A stretch of 64,000 nt of DNA from Asterias amurensis (taxonomy: Eukaryota; Echinodermata; Asteroidea; Forcipulatida; Asteriidae), in the NCBI RefSeq assembly GCF_032118995.1, contig NC_092650.1, forward strand, positions 13,328,501-13,392,500. Direction: 5' to 3'. Shown here in pieces: positions 1 through 13,300 of the stretch. The notes under the pieces are model-generated. The model was not told the DNA's origin, did not search any database, and saw only the letters and a list, made by a program, of their open reading frames with translations. Positions within the stretch are counted from its first letter, which is position 1; every line of letters starts with the position of its first letter. The position numbers and the translations under genes were made by a program.

Positions 1-819
1 TCCATGGATGTTTTAAATTCAACTACAATCATGTACTTTCTAAATTAAGTAACCTTGTCTGTATTGTTAAGTGGGCAAAAAAGGGAAAAAGACACATCAC
101 ACCAGCTTTTTTAATTTGAGCACAATGTCACGCCGATGTGTGAAGACTAAAATACATTACAGGGCTGAGAATAGTGGGATTGTCACTGAGACAGTGTAAT
201 ATTACTAAGTGTTTTCTGTGAGGAGAATGAGGTTATAAAATATTGCACTGTTCAGTAGTGTTTCTGCAACGGAGGACTTACCGCATGATTGAAGAAATGA
301 TCTCTGATACAAGCTGTGTGTCTAGAATTCTTATGTGTGAAAAGCGAACTTTCAAAGATCCTTTTGCTCTGTGGACACTCAAATTCAACCATTCTGTAAA
401 CTGCTTACTGGAATTTAGTTAACAACCAAAACGCTCTTCAAAGTTCCCACATGCACACAACCAGTTGTAAACAAAATGTAGTATGGTCCCTTTTATTGTG
501 TGTTTTGAAGGAACACGATACACAGTCTTGGAGCCATACAAATAATTCCATGCGGTGTTTTTGAAGCACGCCCTCTACATATCAATTTTGATCATGCCAC
601 AGATTATTTTGTTGGGTCATTGAAGTAGAAATTAATAGTCAGATAATCTTCCTATGATAGAACTCGATTGATTTTCTGTAAAACTTTGGTTTGAATATGT
701 GTGTAATTATTATAGAAATAAATATGTCTCAGGTTTTCTACTGAAATCATGATGTCCGAACAATTTTAACAGTGCTATTTACTTTTACACTAAAAGTTTG
801 ATTTTGCACAGAAAATTCA

Positions 820-1008
820 TTGCAGGTTCCGCGCTTACGATTCTAATACCCCGCCCACGCATAAGCGTAGAATACCTAGTAACATTGAGTACGCACGCGC
901 TGAAGACAAAATTCACCACTAACCCGTGAAAATTTGCCACAAACCCGTGAAACAAAGCAGCAGTTCTGTGCTTACGGTAAGCAGAGCCATTAAATTAGGC
1001 CCTGTTCC
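820..1008 (+). repeat. Partial MITE, same family as 15465-15712
   Basis: The stretch shares 'AAGCGTAGAATACCTAGTAA', 'CTAACCCGTGAA' and 'GGTAAGCAGAGCCAT' with the complete element in NGDN intron 6. Only one terminus is kept here, so it is a truncated non-autonomous element. Confidence 0.6.
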
Positions 1009-1395
1009 TACAAGGGTCCACTTGAGGCTTATTACAACACACGTTTTCAAGCAATTCATAAGGACACTTCAGATCCTTTATTTGTTTGTAGTATTCTTAA
1101 TAGTTTCATTTAATTTATGTGTAGGTAACAGCTGGTCTGGCCTAATTTTATAATTATTTATTTTGGGATTTAATTGGGGAATATAGGCCTTAGGTTTTTG
1201 TGTTCTTGTAATGCTTTTCATTTTGCTGTTAAGCGCTTTGAGGAATGTCCAATCATATTGACCTATAAAAATACTGTTTTATTATTATTGTTCAGCCGAT
1301 GATTTGTAACATTGGCTAATTCAATCAACAAAAATTACCTAGTTATCAATGGTACATGTACAATGTACAAATAAATTTTCAACCCATATCCTTGA

Positions 1396-1401
1396 TTTAT
1401 T
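1396..1401 (-). terminator. EMC4: Candidate poly(A) signal of EMC4
   Basis: TTTATT on the plus strand reads AATAAA on the minus strand, about 600 bp past the EMC4 stop codon. It is the nearest canonical hexamer I noticed downstream. Without transcript ends it is only a candidate. Confidence 0.3.
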
Positions 1402-1996
1402 CAGAATTATTATATCCATTCACAAAAAACAACATCAAAAACAAAATACACTTTACAAGAGGATACAAACACAAGAACATTTGTATGTTTTAAACAAGCC
1501 CTACATATCTGAAACGGCAAGGGCATTACTAAGAGTTCCGACTGATTCTTGTTCAGTGTACACAGGAAACTATTTGACAATTTTAAAGTACAGTTGAAAC
1601 AAAACACTTATCAAAATTGACGGTTCTAAACTTTCACCCGAAACAAATTTCTTGTTAATAAAGATGCCCAAAGACATTTGGCTGACTAGTATTGCATCAA
1701 CCTTGAAGCTACAAAAACTATTTTGTGAAAAAGGGAAACAAAAATGGGATGAAACCATTCTCCTACCCCACCCCCCCCTAAAAAAAAAATAATAAAAAAA
1801 TAATAATAATAATAACAGCCCATGAGCCCAATTAAGTTATTTTTATATTTCTAAGTAACTTTGGGAAAAGCCATTATAAACATATCAATATAAATCTACC
1901 TTTAATCAATTAGACAAGTTATGCCCACACAACTCTGCTTAAATAACTATATCCGAAAAAAGCTTTAGATTACATTTGATGAAACTCTCGCCAGTT

Positions 1997-4900
1997 TCAG
2001 AGAATGACCCCACCTCCAGAATACTCCATTCTCTGTAATAAAAAAAAAAGGGAGAAAAAAAATGAATAATAAAAACAAAAATTATAATTTAGTTGAGAAA
2101 CTAAAACCTGCTTTGACACAGCTTAGCAAAGGATACTCAAATTAAAATAATCAAGAATCAAGACAAGATTTGTTGTCCAAAACCTTTACATTTGGTCGAT
2201 CAATTTTGCTTACTGGGCATTTGTGAGCATACAAATGTTATACAAAGCATGTATAAGTATACAAAGCACGTGATACCTACAATCTCAATTCTGATATTGA
2301 TTTAAAAATTAAAAGCAAAGTATACCTTTGGTGATTCTGTTACAAATGTTGATATACACGCCTATAAAACTAACCAATGAAAATCTAAATTTCAAAAGGA
2401 GAAAGCGATTTTGAGCTAGTGGAAAATCTGGAGTGGTTATGTCCAGTCCTTGCAGGAAGAATAATCCATAATTGGAAGGAAGACACAATCTAAGAAACGT
2501 TTCGTGCAGATACATTTCTCAGATTTGAATAATTTTGAATCCCTCTCTCTTAAATGAAATTCCTTTGAAGTAAGTTTTTATGGTCACTAATTTTTTTTTA
2601 TAGTAATTACCAAAGGTACATCCTCCTTTTAAATACTTTACCACGGAGTGAGAGCAAGGGTGAAAGTCTGACATGCATCAAGTATAGATAAACCTTAGCC
2701 TTCAATCCTCAGTAATACTTTTGCCCTTTTCACACTGCATCTGTTTCCCCCATGGAGTACAGCCCTGGGGAGGTCCCAGGAGTTTTTCTACCCAACAGTT
2801 ACCTCGGCGCACTTTCTCACTGTCCCCACCTAGGTACCTACTCCACAGAGTTTCAGTTGTACGCTTCAAGAATACCCTTGATTTGTACTCAAGAGTAGAG
2901 GTGGCTTTTCCACAGGTATTCCCATATACCAGGGTAGATTAAGAGTAAAGCGATCCAAGTGTAAAAGGGTGATCGCTACTCAACGGGTTGGGGTTTATGG
3001 TCTCACCTGTTGTGGTTCAAGGAATGACAGCCAATCAGATGAGTGCGTTGGTAATAAACCCATCGATGAACATTTGTATAACGCTAAAGCAATGCCCAGC
3101 AGATTGGAGACAAAGTAGACTATTTTCTGAACAAGGGCCTGTGGACTGGCTTCTAACATCTTGGCGGCTGTAAGGAAGACATGGTAGAATTTAAAATGGC
3201 ATCATGCCTTTGAATATCATAAACTTTAATGAGCCAATGGAGGTACATGTAACTCAGGTGCCTCAATGGAAAACATCTAGAAAATAGATCTTTACTGCAA
3301 GTGCTACTGAGCACAATACAATAGTAACAATGAAAGGATTACATCAATGACGGATTTCTCAAGGTAAAGTTGCCTTTTTTAATTCCACTGCAACTTATCA
3401 TAAAAAATGGCTGGGTTTAATTTGTGAATCAATATTTTTTATTATTAAATACCTTGGCTGGTTTCAAGTCTCCGATTGGTCAAAACCCGGTCACGTGTGG
3501 GAGTGTTAACGGTGGTATAAAGACCGGCTTTGGAAAATAGCGAATAAGTGGCCACTAAATAAGCATACATTGTGTAAACCTTGCGCGTTGCACGGTATCG
3601 CATGCTTCTTTATATCCATGTTAGTTTCATTGCAACTACGCGCACTTGCACCTACGCACACTTGCACCTACGCGCACTTAACAAGTTTCAATTTTGAGTG
3701 TGCGCAGGTTCCCGCGTATAAACTGATGCTAAGCAAAGAACAGCTATCGTCCAATCATTTGCCTCCTTTGACCCCAGTGAAGGCGCTGAACAGATCATTA
3801 TTTAAAAGAGTCACTGGTCTCAAAGGTCAGTAATGTGATTAACGCACGAAAGAGATGGGAACCATCAAAAGCTCAAATATGGCCCCTGAACATGTCGGGA
3901 AGTACCGCCGAGAAAAAAAGTCACACAATTTGGACAATTTTAGCCGTTTAACTTGCTAAAAAAGGTATTTATTAATGGGAATAACAGTGTTTCGACCAGG
4001 TTGGTGGCTGGTTGGTGGCTGGCGCTGTTAACTGACCTCGCCTCCGGCTCGGTCGGTTAACAGCGCCAGCCACCAAATGGTCATTACCACGCAGTGAAGA
4101 CCTGTTATTCCCTAAGTAAAACATGCTGCAAAGCAGATTTGAAAGTAGATTTAGTAATCATAGCTCTTGTTCACTTCCCTTTGGTCTACAACCATCCAGA
4201 AGGATCAAGGGTTACGATTTTAGAGACACTTCAGAGTTGAAGATGCACACATTGCACTTACTTGTTTTAATAGCTAGGAGAGCTTGTATAGGTCGCCAGA
4301 CCATCATTCCAACCATCATTATAGGGAATATGGAGATTGAGTTACCAGACATGTACATGATGAACAGGTTCATTGGCAGCTGCTTCAGGGGACCGAGAGC
4401 AACATCCCAATATTTCTGGAGGGGAAAAAAACAAACATGATCATGAAAATTAAAGGAAAGCTTTTCTTTGTAGATCTCTTACTTTGTTTTCAGGCAATGG
4501 AAAATATCTCATCTGCTGTACTGAGTGAAGATGACATTTGCTGCCTGCCATCGATTTCACCAAACTCTTCCTAACTTAGGATTAATCTTAGGACTTATTT
4601 ATTTTATTTATTTATTTCCAGGCAAACAGAACATACAAAGAATAGGCAATAAAAAATAAGACTACACAGAGAACAAGCCTGCGGATAACCAAAAAGCGAA
4701 AATAATCACTATCTAAAGGCGATCCAGACAATAAAAATAACAAAGGCACAAAAGGGCACAAGGACAAAAACGACATAAAAATTGCACATCAAAAACCAAA
4801 TCAAATATAAATATATACAAAAACTGTAGAAAATACATTAAATTTTGTATAAAAAATTTATAGATAAACCAGAAGACCACGCATCCTCGCTCCTTTCAAG

Positions 4901-7016
4901 AAAGGTAGGAAGCCAATCAAATTCCCTTCAAATCCAAGACAACGTTTTTTACGCATCATTAATTTACGTTGCTGGAAATTGAGTGCCTGAAAATACATGG
5001 GAGTAGCTCACTATGCATGGGGTTACATTTATTTACAAACCTCACAGACTTAGATTGGTACTGGAAAACAAGCAAAGGGCTCCTACATGTCTCACCAAAA
5101 AAACAAAAAACACACAATACAGTGACCTCTAAACTTTCCATATTGGCTCCAAAAACCACACTTCCAGGGGGTTTATACTACATTTAATCAGCCAGTCAAA
5201 CCCCAAAGCGCTCAGCAGGGTGCATTGGCATAGAGCTTGTCTCTGGGGACTGGAGAACTCTTTGCCTTTCAGCGAGTAAAAAATGACCATCACAGATATA
5301 CAGTCCGATGGAAATTCAAATTTTTTTTACATCGACTGCCTGTCCCAGATTAATTTTGACAAGAGATACTTTAGACACAAGTGACAATCACATACTGTGA
5401 AGAGTTTTCTCCACTACTTTATCCCTTTGTGGAAATTTTCTCCAGTGCCTTTTCTTTCACAAAACCTCTATGCAGAGATGCGAAAAAAATTATACTCTAT
5501 GATAAAGTATGGAAGTTGATACACAATGGAAACAGAAAAATGTAAGTAAACACAGGCGACGCTATGCAGCAATGAAAGCAAAGTATGTCTTTGGAGAGCA
5601 GAATATTTAGGGGTCATATCTTTTGATTTTCCAATTATACCTTGACGGCTAAGCTGGATTCTGTGTCATGTGTTGTCACATCAGCAAGAGCTCTTTCTGA
5701 GTAGCCAATAGGAGCTGGGAGGTCAGGCACAGATTGATACTGTCGGTCAGCTTTGATTCTGCAAGAAAAAAGTAACAGAAATTTATCTGCAAAAATCGTC
5801 AAAGGATGAAGGGAGGATGGAGGGTTACGATTATCGCAGAGTGTTCAGGTAGATGGGTTGACACAGTGGTATCTTTCTTCGCTTTCCACCTCAAGGACCT
5901 TGGTTCAAATAATGCCAGGGCACTATGTGGATTGGGTTTTCAGTCCCTACCCGCTTACATGTAGTCCCACATCTAAAACTTAAACTTCGGTAGGCCTACT
6001 CGGTGTCTTCTCTCCCTTGGGTTCTTTGCTAGTCCAGTTATTTAAGTTCGCTTTTCTATGAGTCCTTGTCATCACTACCAGTATAAATAAAATTAAATGG
6101 GTAATAATCATCCATTAATGTGACTTCAGTCTTACACTGATGAAATAATTAAAGCTCGATGATGGTTACTGGTGGTAGTGGTATGGGGAAGGTTACAAAA
6201 AAAAAATCCACATCTGGCCACCACTTTTTAAGGGATTTGTTTGATTATTTTCCTATCTTTTTAAAATATTCCTTTTGAGGAATTGGTAGCTGATTAAGCT
6301 AACTTTTGACCTATATTAAAGGCAGTGGACACTATTGATAACTGTTCAAAATAATTATTAGCAAAACCTAAATTTGGTAACACTACTAACAAGTATTGGG
6401 AGAGTTGTATAGTATAAAACATTGCTAGAAACCGCTCCCTCTGGAGTGACGTAGTTTTCAAGAAAGAAGTAATTTTCCACAAACTTGATTTCGAGACCTC
6501 AGATTTAGAATTTGAGGTCTCGAAATCAAGCATCGAAAGCACACAACTTCGTGTAACATGTGAAACAAAGCAAAGGGTGTTTTTTTCATTCTTTATTAAT
6601 AATAAAGAAAGAAAAACCAATTGACACGGAGTGACGGACGGGACAAAAAAGTGAAAAAAGGCCAATCTGATTTTAAGTTTAAGGACATGTTTAAGGGGAA
6701 AAGTGCCCTCATTTTACCACGAAGTTATCTAATATCTAAATTAAAGGGCCGATTGTTTAAAGGGCCGAGCGGGGTTCTACTGTGTGACAAGTTAGTGTAA
6801 AATTACTAAAAAAGTGGGTCGAGTTGTCGCAGATAAAATAACTTAAATTTTGAAGTGAATGCATAGGCCGATTAGCTTTGTAGAAAATCAAATACAATTT
6901 AAATAGTTATAACCGTAAACTAAACAATCATAGAGAGACCATAATTACCTTGAGGTGAAATCTATAGACCATTTGTGCCTCCGGTTTCGAGAAACAGATC
7001 CCTGAACGGTCGCCAT
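1997..7016 (-). CDS. EMC4: EMC4, ER membrane protein complex subunit 4 (five coding exons)
   Basis: EMC4 (TMEM85) is a small multi-pass subunit of the ER membrane protein complex, which inserts tail-anchored and polytopic proteins. Coding exons on the minus strand: 7016-6949, 5758-5641, 4415-4262, 3167-3007 and 2032-1997. They sum to 537 nt (178 aa); human EMC4 is 183 aa. Every junction has GT-AG ends and phases agree. Diagnostic stretches are '[16 protein letters not shown]' and '[10 protein letters not shown]' (exon 3), '[15 protein letters not shown]' (exon 4) and the C-terminal '[11 protein letters not shown]' before TGA, each closely matching the conserved family sequence. The start ATG sits in 'AAAATGGCGACC' and gives [16 protein letters not shown], like the basic N-terminus of other EMC4 proteins. 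Hydrophobic segments fall in exons 3 and 4. The gene is divergent from NGDN. It appears intact; introns 1 to 4 hold repeats. Confidence 0.95.
4007..4076. repeat. Hairpin-type MITE (near-perfect palindrome)
   Basis: Arms beginning TTGGTGGCTGGCGCTGTTAAC are repeated in inverse orientation and flank a GC-rich centre. The whole 70-bp block folds into one hairpin in EMC4 intron 3. It resembles foldback elements; no coding capacity. Confidence 0.7.
5845..5965 (+). repeat. Possible SINE-like fragment
   Basis: Contains 'GACACAGTGGTATC' and, 40 bp on, 'CCTTGGTTCAAATAATGCC', loosely resembling tRNA A and B boxes. The B box departs from consensus, so the assignment is weak. It lies in EMC4 intron 1. 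Confidence 0.3.
6315..6590 (+). repeat. MITE family 1 copy, 3'-truncated
   Basis: Starts with the family terminus TTAAAGGCAGTGGACACTATTG and contains the central palindrome (TTGATTTCGAGACCTC ... GAGGTCTCGAAATCAAG). The right terminus is missing. EMC4 intron 1. Confidence 0.8.
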
Positions 7017-7322
7017 TTTAACTGCTGTGGTGCGAATTGGACTATACCATTTTTGGTCAGGGACTCGGCAGCTGATGATGGAACAAAAAGGGCTTGTTAT
7101 TGTTCGATTCTGATTCACCCAATCAATACCCAATTATACGTACTTATCATTACGATTACTTTTGTTGTTATTATTATCCAATGCATTAACTGCATTTATG
7201 TTTTTAAATGGTATTACCGTTCATATAGTTTATAAATGTTGTTTTCTTTTAAAGGTATATTAAGGAAATTATTAATCCCCCCTTTAGCTATAATGAAAGG
7301 GTCACTAATATCTGAAGGCAAG
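7017..7322. promoter_or_regulatory. Bidirectional EMC4/NGDN promoter region
   Basis: About 306 bp separate the divergent start codons of EMC4 (minus) and NGDN (plus). No strong TATA box is placed for either gene. Both ATG codons sit in the same kind of motif: AAAATGGCGAC for EMC4 and AAGATGGCAGC for NGDN. This resembles the YY1 initiator motif common at housekeeping-gene starts. The shared promoter is inferred from geometry; transcription start sites are not visible. Confidence 0.6.
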
Positions 7323-10300
7323 ATGGCAGCACACGTGAGTAAAAATTCAGCAAACGTTATTTCATGTTTTTTATGCAATTTTCCTTTCCCGAAATGTAAA
7401 ATATAATATTAATAGCGATTCGTGCAGACAAAGTCGATGCTTGACGAATAAGCATTCTCTTTTATCATAATGCATTTTGTAAGTGTCTGACTGAGAAAGT
7501 TATTTGGTTTGGTTTTTCATTTCTGCAAAATGCACGCGCTGCATCCATGCCAAGCCGCGCCACTGGCCATGCTACGGCTGCACATGCGGTGCTAGCTGCG
7601 CTGGTTTTGTACACTAAGTAAGGAGTCCGGCCCTTATGAGGTTTTTTTTCAGAGCATCTACACAAATTGGTATCAAGCTTATGTCATGGGAAATCAGTAC
7701 TTGGTACTTGCATTGGTAGTAAACAAAAATTGTCGTAGGTTCGTTTATCGCAAAAAAAAAACCCCGGCAAAGTTATGCTCGTTTAAACTTTAAAGGCCGT
7801 TTTTTTTTTTTGGGGGGGGGGGGGGCGGCGATGTCTGTCATGTATTTGAATCCACTTTTTTCAAAGCACCTACACAAAATTGGTATCAATGGAAAGCTTG
7901 GCTCGTGGGAAACTTGGTTTGGTGAAACTAGGTTTGGTGAATAGCAATGGAAAACAAAATAAAGAAGGTACAGCTGATGTTACTGTGAGCAGAGTGTTAT
8001 GTTTTGTTTGGTGAATCTCCAACCTGAGAGAAAACTCTTCCTGTTTACCACTCCTCTTCGCCTGTAGTCTCAAAAGGGTGGCGGATTTTCTTGCCAACAA
8101 GAAGGGGTGCCTCCTCGTCGTTGTCTGCCGTGACTGCTTGTCCAATGGTGAGAGAATGTCGGACAAGTTGTTTTAAGTTATCCGCCATCTCCTGGAAGCT
8201 TAAGGGCCAGCGACCACCGGTGTCCGTTTTCTTTGAGAACATACATCTTTAAGACATACATCAGAACACTTTCTGCTTAAGGACATTCTTCCTGAATTTC
8301 AGCTGGGCTTTTAAGGCCTTCACTATGTCAGCAGTCTTTGATAGGGAGTGATCAACCTGATGCTCGCTTTGCCAAAGACCCCAATGGATGACGTCCGATG
8401 TCTGCTGCTCTTTCCTTTGAAGTTGTTGAATGCTTGCTTCTTCAGCTTGTCAACTTAATTCAGCAACAGCAGCTCGTCGAGCTTTCTGGATGGCAAGATA
8501 GTGGCCTGTGGAAGCCTTCAGGACTTTTCTGACATATTTTCGACACTCAGAAAACAGCTGCTCCCTTTCTGCCCGTGATTTAGTCTGGAGCCAAGAAGAT
8601 GTTTTATTGTGACTAAACATGATGTAAGCTTCACTTGTCATTGTAGATATGTTGGGTTTTTCCCTCAATTAACGGGCAAGGTGGCCAAAGATGGTCTCCG
8701 AAAATTGATTATGCTTTGGCAAATGGCAATCCTTTTGTTTTGTAAGCGTTGACCTCAAGAAAATCTAATAAACCATCTGCTAAAAAGAAGTACCGGCGGC
8801 GTTCTGAAAAAGTATTATAAAACGATTGCCTCTTAAAGGTTCTATAGGCAATCTATTGAACCCTTTAGATTTCAAGGGTTGTCTCATGAACGAAAGAAAT
8901 GTACCATGGCAACCTGACTTCTCGTCACCTCCCTGAGCCACAGCTTTACTTGTTGTCCGAACGAATCTGGTGGTTGCAGCCTCTGACCAACTTCGAAAGG
9001 ACTTGTCAAAGATTGGTGGTTCATCTTCGAAAAAAACCTTTTCAGACTCCAGTAAAGATGACGAACAGACTTCAGCTAAATGTACAAGAGCATGAAGACC
9101 TCAAAAGAAATTGCAACGCTTACCCAAAGAAAATCTCTCATGTTTGGTTAGTAATCCATAGTTGTCAACCATCTGTGGCAAAACTTCCTTCCTGTAATCT
9201 TCCAACAGCTCATTGAATTTTATTTGAGTGGCTGCTCTATCTGACATTGTGGAAGTTTCACTAGAAGAGGTCGGTGATAATTCTTCTATGTTGTCTAAAA
9301 TAAGCTTGAAGGTGGAGAGAACATGTTGCCCAGACTTAGAAATGATATCCCTCAACCCAAGAACATAAAGCTTGCCTTCTGAGTCACTTAAATGAAACCC
9401 TTGAAATTTCCGTCCAAATTTGGAAGTCTCATCACTGAGAAGGCCCAGATTTTTCTTTCCAGGAATCTCTTCCGCGAGTTGTTTCTGGGCTTCGACCAAT
9501 CTCATTATATTCCATTCATACTTGATGACTCGCTGGGCACATCGGTTGTTTTCTCGGCTAATCTTAACACAGACCCAATAACAGAAGGAAGTTGATCAGT
9601 TGAAACATTATGAGTGAGCAGCTCAAAAACACACTCTTTCATCTCAGCCGAGTTCTCTCCTGCACCATTCTTGGATATTATCTTGTCACCTTCAACCATG
9701 TCTCTGAGGCACTCATTTTGTCATATTATCTAGTGCAGCCTGTTTTGCCTGAAGTTGCTGTCTTGTGTCTTTTAGAAGTCTGGCCTTGTCTTCTGCTTGG
9801 AGTGAAAGTAGTTTGATTTGATTTTCTTGTTTCATAATTTTTTTCTGGAGATAGCAAATCTGTGAAGCTTTTTGTTTGGCTTCAGAATTCTTGCGGCAAA
9901 TTGTTTGCTTCAAGATGTTGGTACTTGGATGTCTGTTTGTTTTGCTTTTTGTTTTACATTTCTTTGGTTGATGCTGTGGTGTGTCAGTGGGTGTATGTGT
10001 AGATGAGGCTTGGCTGGCTTGTAACTGGCTTTGTATTTTCTTCTTAGGTAATACAACTTCTTGGTCCCAAAACAATTGGAATTTAAGTAGGCCAGTGGCA
10101 CCTGATTTGCTTTTATGCAGCATCTTCAGTCGGCTGTTTTGTGGGTCCTGACACTAGGTCAATTGTTTAGAGGAAAAAAGGGAAAAAATGCAACCTTCGA
10201 AGCCTTCCGCTTCATATTTCTTGATAACGGCCTCGTTCTTCATGTTGAAGTGTCACCAAATTTACTATATGTACAAGTATGGAAATGAACTTGGAAAAGT

Positions 10301-13300
10301 AAGGTCAATCAGTGTATAAAGAACAATGACTTGTTGCCTGATTCAATGCGAATCAATCAATTATCAACTCTGCAAAGGTGCAGTCTCCTTAAAGAGAAAG
10401 AAAAGTACAGCGTCTTTGCCACTATGGCAAGGTACAAAAGAAGAAAGCAGTAATTCTTGACGACTCTCAAAATTTATCAATATGTCACTTGTTACACTTT
10501 TAAGTGGCAATTGGAAACAGCATAAGTAATTGCTTCTATTTTTATTTTAACAAGGCGGCGTATGGAAATGAACTTGAAAAGAAAGGTCAATCAGTCTATA
10601 AAGAACAATGACTTGTTGCCTGATTCAATGCGAATCAATCAATTATCAACTCTGCAAAGGTGCAGTCTCCTTAAAGAGAAAGAAAAGTACAGCGTCTTTG
10701 CCACTATGGCAAGGTACAAAAGAAGAAAGAGCAGTAATTCTTGACGACTCTCAAAATTTATCAATATATCACTTGTTACACTTTTTAGTGGCTATTGGAA
10801 ACAGCATAAGTAACAGCATAAGTAATTGCTACTAATTTTCAACCTCTTCTTCCAGCTCTGACATTTAGGAAAGAGCAGTCAAACTTGATTCAGCTCTTCT
10901 TTCAGCTCTGACATATAGGAAAGAGCAGTCAAACTTGATTGAAGATACTTACTATCGAAGGTGTTACACAACACACTTCTCTTATTAGGAAGAATCCATC
11001 TCATTTCATGGAAGACACAGTCCAAAAGACAAACAGCATCCCTACTAGTCTGCATCTGTCTTTCAATAAGTTCGATCACTTGACAAATGAAAGGCCAATC
11101 CTCAGGCAGCCGGGAGGACACAGTTTCTGTCAAAAGTGAGACAAAAGCCTCAGCTGCCGCTTCATGAAAGACAGGACTGGCTTGCAGTCTTCGTTATAGA
11201 AAGTAATACAACATCTGTGCCATTAGGGCAAGGTAAAACAGAAGAAAGAGCAAAATTAATGACTCTCCTAACTGGTTTGTAATGTGGCTTACCAAATGCG
11301 TTCATTATAGGAGTGGACAGTATACTGGACATTTTACACATGACAGATACAAATACCTAAAAGGGGTGGATTGGTGGACTCGCTACACAAAGCACGGATT
11401 TGGGTATTTCTTCCCTTTTGTTAAAAAATGTTTAAAATTTACAATTATAGACACTTGGACAGTTGAAAACTCAAGGTTTGAAATAATTTTTTCAAAAACT
11501 TTGTGAAGAATTTGTATGATGCGTGTGGGTTGTGTGTACATGTGCGCGCTTAGAAGTAGATTACCGGTACGCGCTGTTTCTAATAGCTATGAATTGCGTT
11601 CTGCGTGATAATCTTGCGCACCCGACATGCGAAAGCCAGCCGGTCATAAACAGCCAGCTCCAGCTTGTCATTATGGAGCGTTGAAACACCCCCCACATGA
11701 CGCGCTCTACACCAATAGGAGTAGAGAAACTGTCTGGGGTATTTATGAATGAATTTTATAATAGTGTCATTAGTTTAAATGCTAGTCTCTATAACCAATC
11801 CATCAATCGATCATAAAAGTTAAAATCACAACTAATGGTTGTATATTTTACTCTCTTTAGATGGAGCAAGATGTTGTCAAGTTAATCTCCTCTCTAAAAG
11901 GACTCTCAGATCAAGTAAGTAAACACTAGGTCAAATTGTCTCATTACCATTGATGCATTTAAATCTGGACCCTTGATGCCAAATAATTGCTCTTCCTGCC
12001 AAACTCAAAACTGAGTTCTATTACTCATCATATAGATCATAAGAATTAGAGTGTTCTCCTCCATTACAGAATACAGGACCACTCTGGGGTTAGGGTTAGG
12101 GTTAAGGTTAGAGTTAGGGTCAGGGTTAGAGTTAGGGTCAGGGTGTGGTGTCAAAAGCTGATCGCAAGCTTGAGCGTGGCGGTTGGTAGAGAGCAAGGCA
12201 AGATGATAAATAGCCCAGTGCTATTCCTAGGAGACATTTAAACACAGTAACTAAAACTTTAACCGGGAGCCAATGTACTGCTGAAGGCCGGGTGTCGCAT
12301 GGTCATATATTTCATAGCCTTCCAAATCAGCTTGGCCGCCCAGTTTTGGATGCGTTGAAGACGTTGGATGTCTGAAATGTTAGATCCAAGAAGCAACCCG
12401 TTGCCATAGTCTAATCTTGAAAGAATTAGAGCACGGATAATCTACTTCTCTAGCACTGAGGATACTGTTCACAAAAACTTCCTTGAAATCCAGAACTCCA
12501 AAGGGTGATCAACAGGTTGAAATGCCATCATTTCAATGTATCCCCTAAGATTTGAGTCCCAGTTTCAGACTTTTTTGTCGGCATTGTCTCTTATCCCTGA
12601 AAATACATTGGCTTGTACGTGTAATTTGTGTTGAATAGCGTATTCTATTGTTCACCCCGTATCAGGTGTCAGGTGTAACCAGCAGTGTGCAGACTCTACT
12701 GAAGAAAGTAGAAGATGGAGAAGTATCCACATCCAAAGGAATCAGCTTCCTGGAAGTCAAATATCATCTACTTCTAAGGTCAGAAATAAGTAGATTATTC
12801 ATGGTGGACTTGAATACAATGCTGATAACTAGAAGGAATATCATTAGTTATCATCTCTTAAAATTTATCTTCAGGGGGACTGGTACAGCAACATAGCCCA
12901 AAATTAGAAGATAAGATAAACACTTTTACAAAGGTGCTGTACATCACCCTCTCACGATCATTTCCATTCTGGCTTATGATGGCATTGTAAGGTCATTGGA
13001 GTGAATATTATTTGTGGCGGGTTGTTTGACATTGCTCAATATTAAAGGTTCAGGGGACGGGTGTATATTTGATCCCCTCTCTATAATCTCATTGCTATTG
13101 AATATTATCCCTGTGCAAAGAGAAATAAACAATTTGCCAGAGACTGTGTCTTGAAATTGACATAACTGTTCATGCTGATGACATCCTAAGGAAACTGTGT
13201 TGCAACATTGGAGGGGTGCCCTGTGGGTCTCTGTAGCCGATGGCCATTTGTATGGCACAATTCACGACAGTCCTGATACTTCAGAGTGAAGGCAATTGCT

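Larger units (their letters stand above)
1..1996. other. Intergenic region downstream of EMC4
   Basis: No convincing exon is seen. The stretch holds a partial MITE (about 820-1008), a SINE-like tail containing 'AAGCGCTTTGAGGAA' followed by TTATTATTATT (about 1230-1290), and an A/T-rich microsatellite near 1770-1815. The short open frames here have no recognisable protein features. Confidence 0.5.

Noticed and set aside
2309..2515. Minus-strand frame with FLQGL, considered as EMC4 exon 4
   Set aside because: The true exon was found at 3007-3167 with perfect phase and family match; this frame has no continuing similarity.
4123..4440. 105-codon plus-strand open frame
   Set aside because: It is the shadow of EMC4 exon 3, whose minus-strand reading matches the conserved family.
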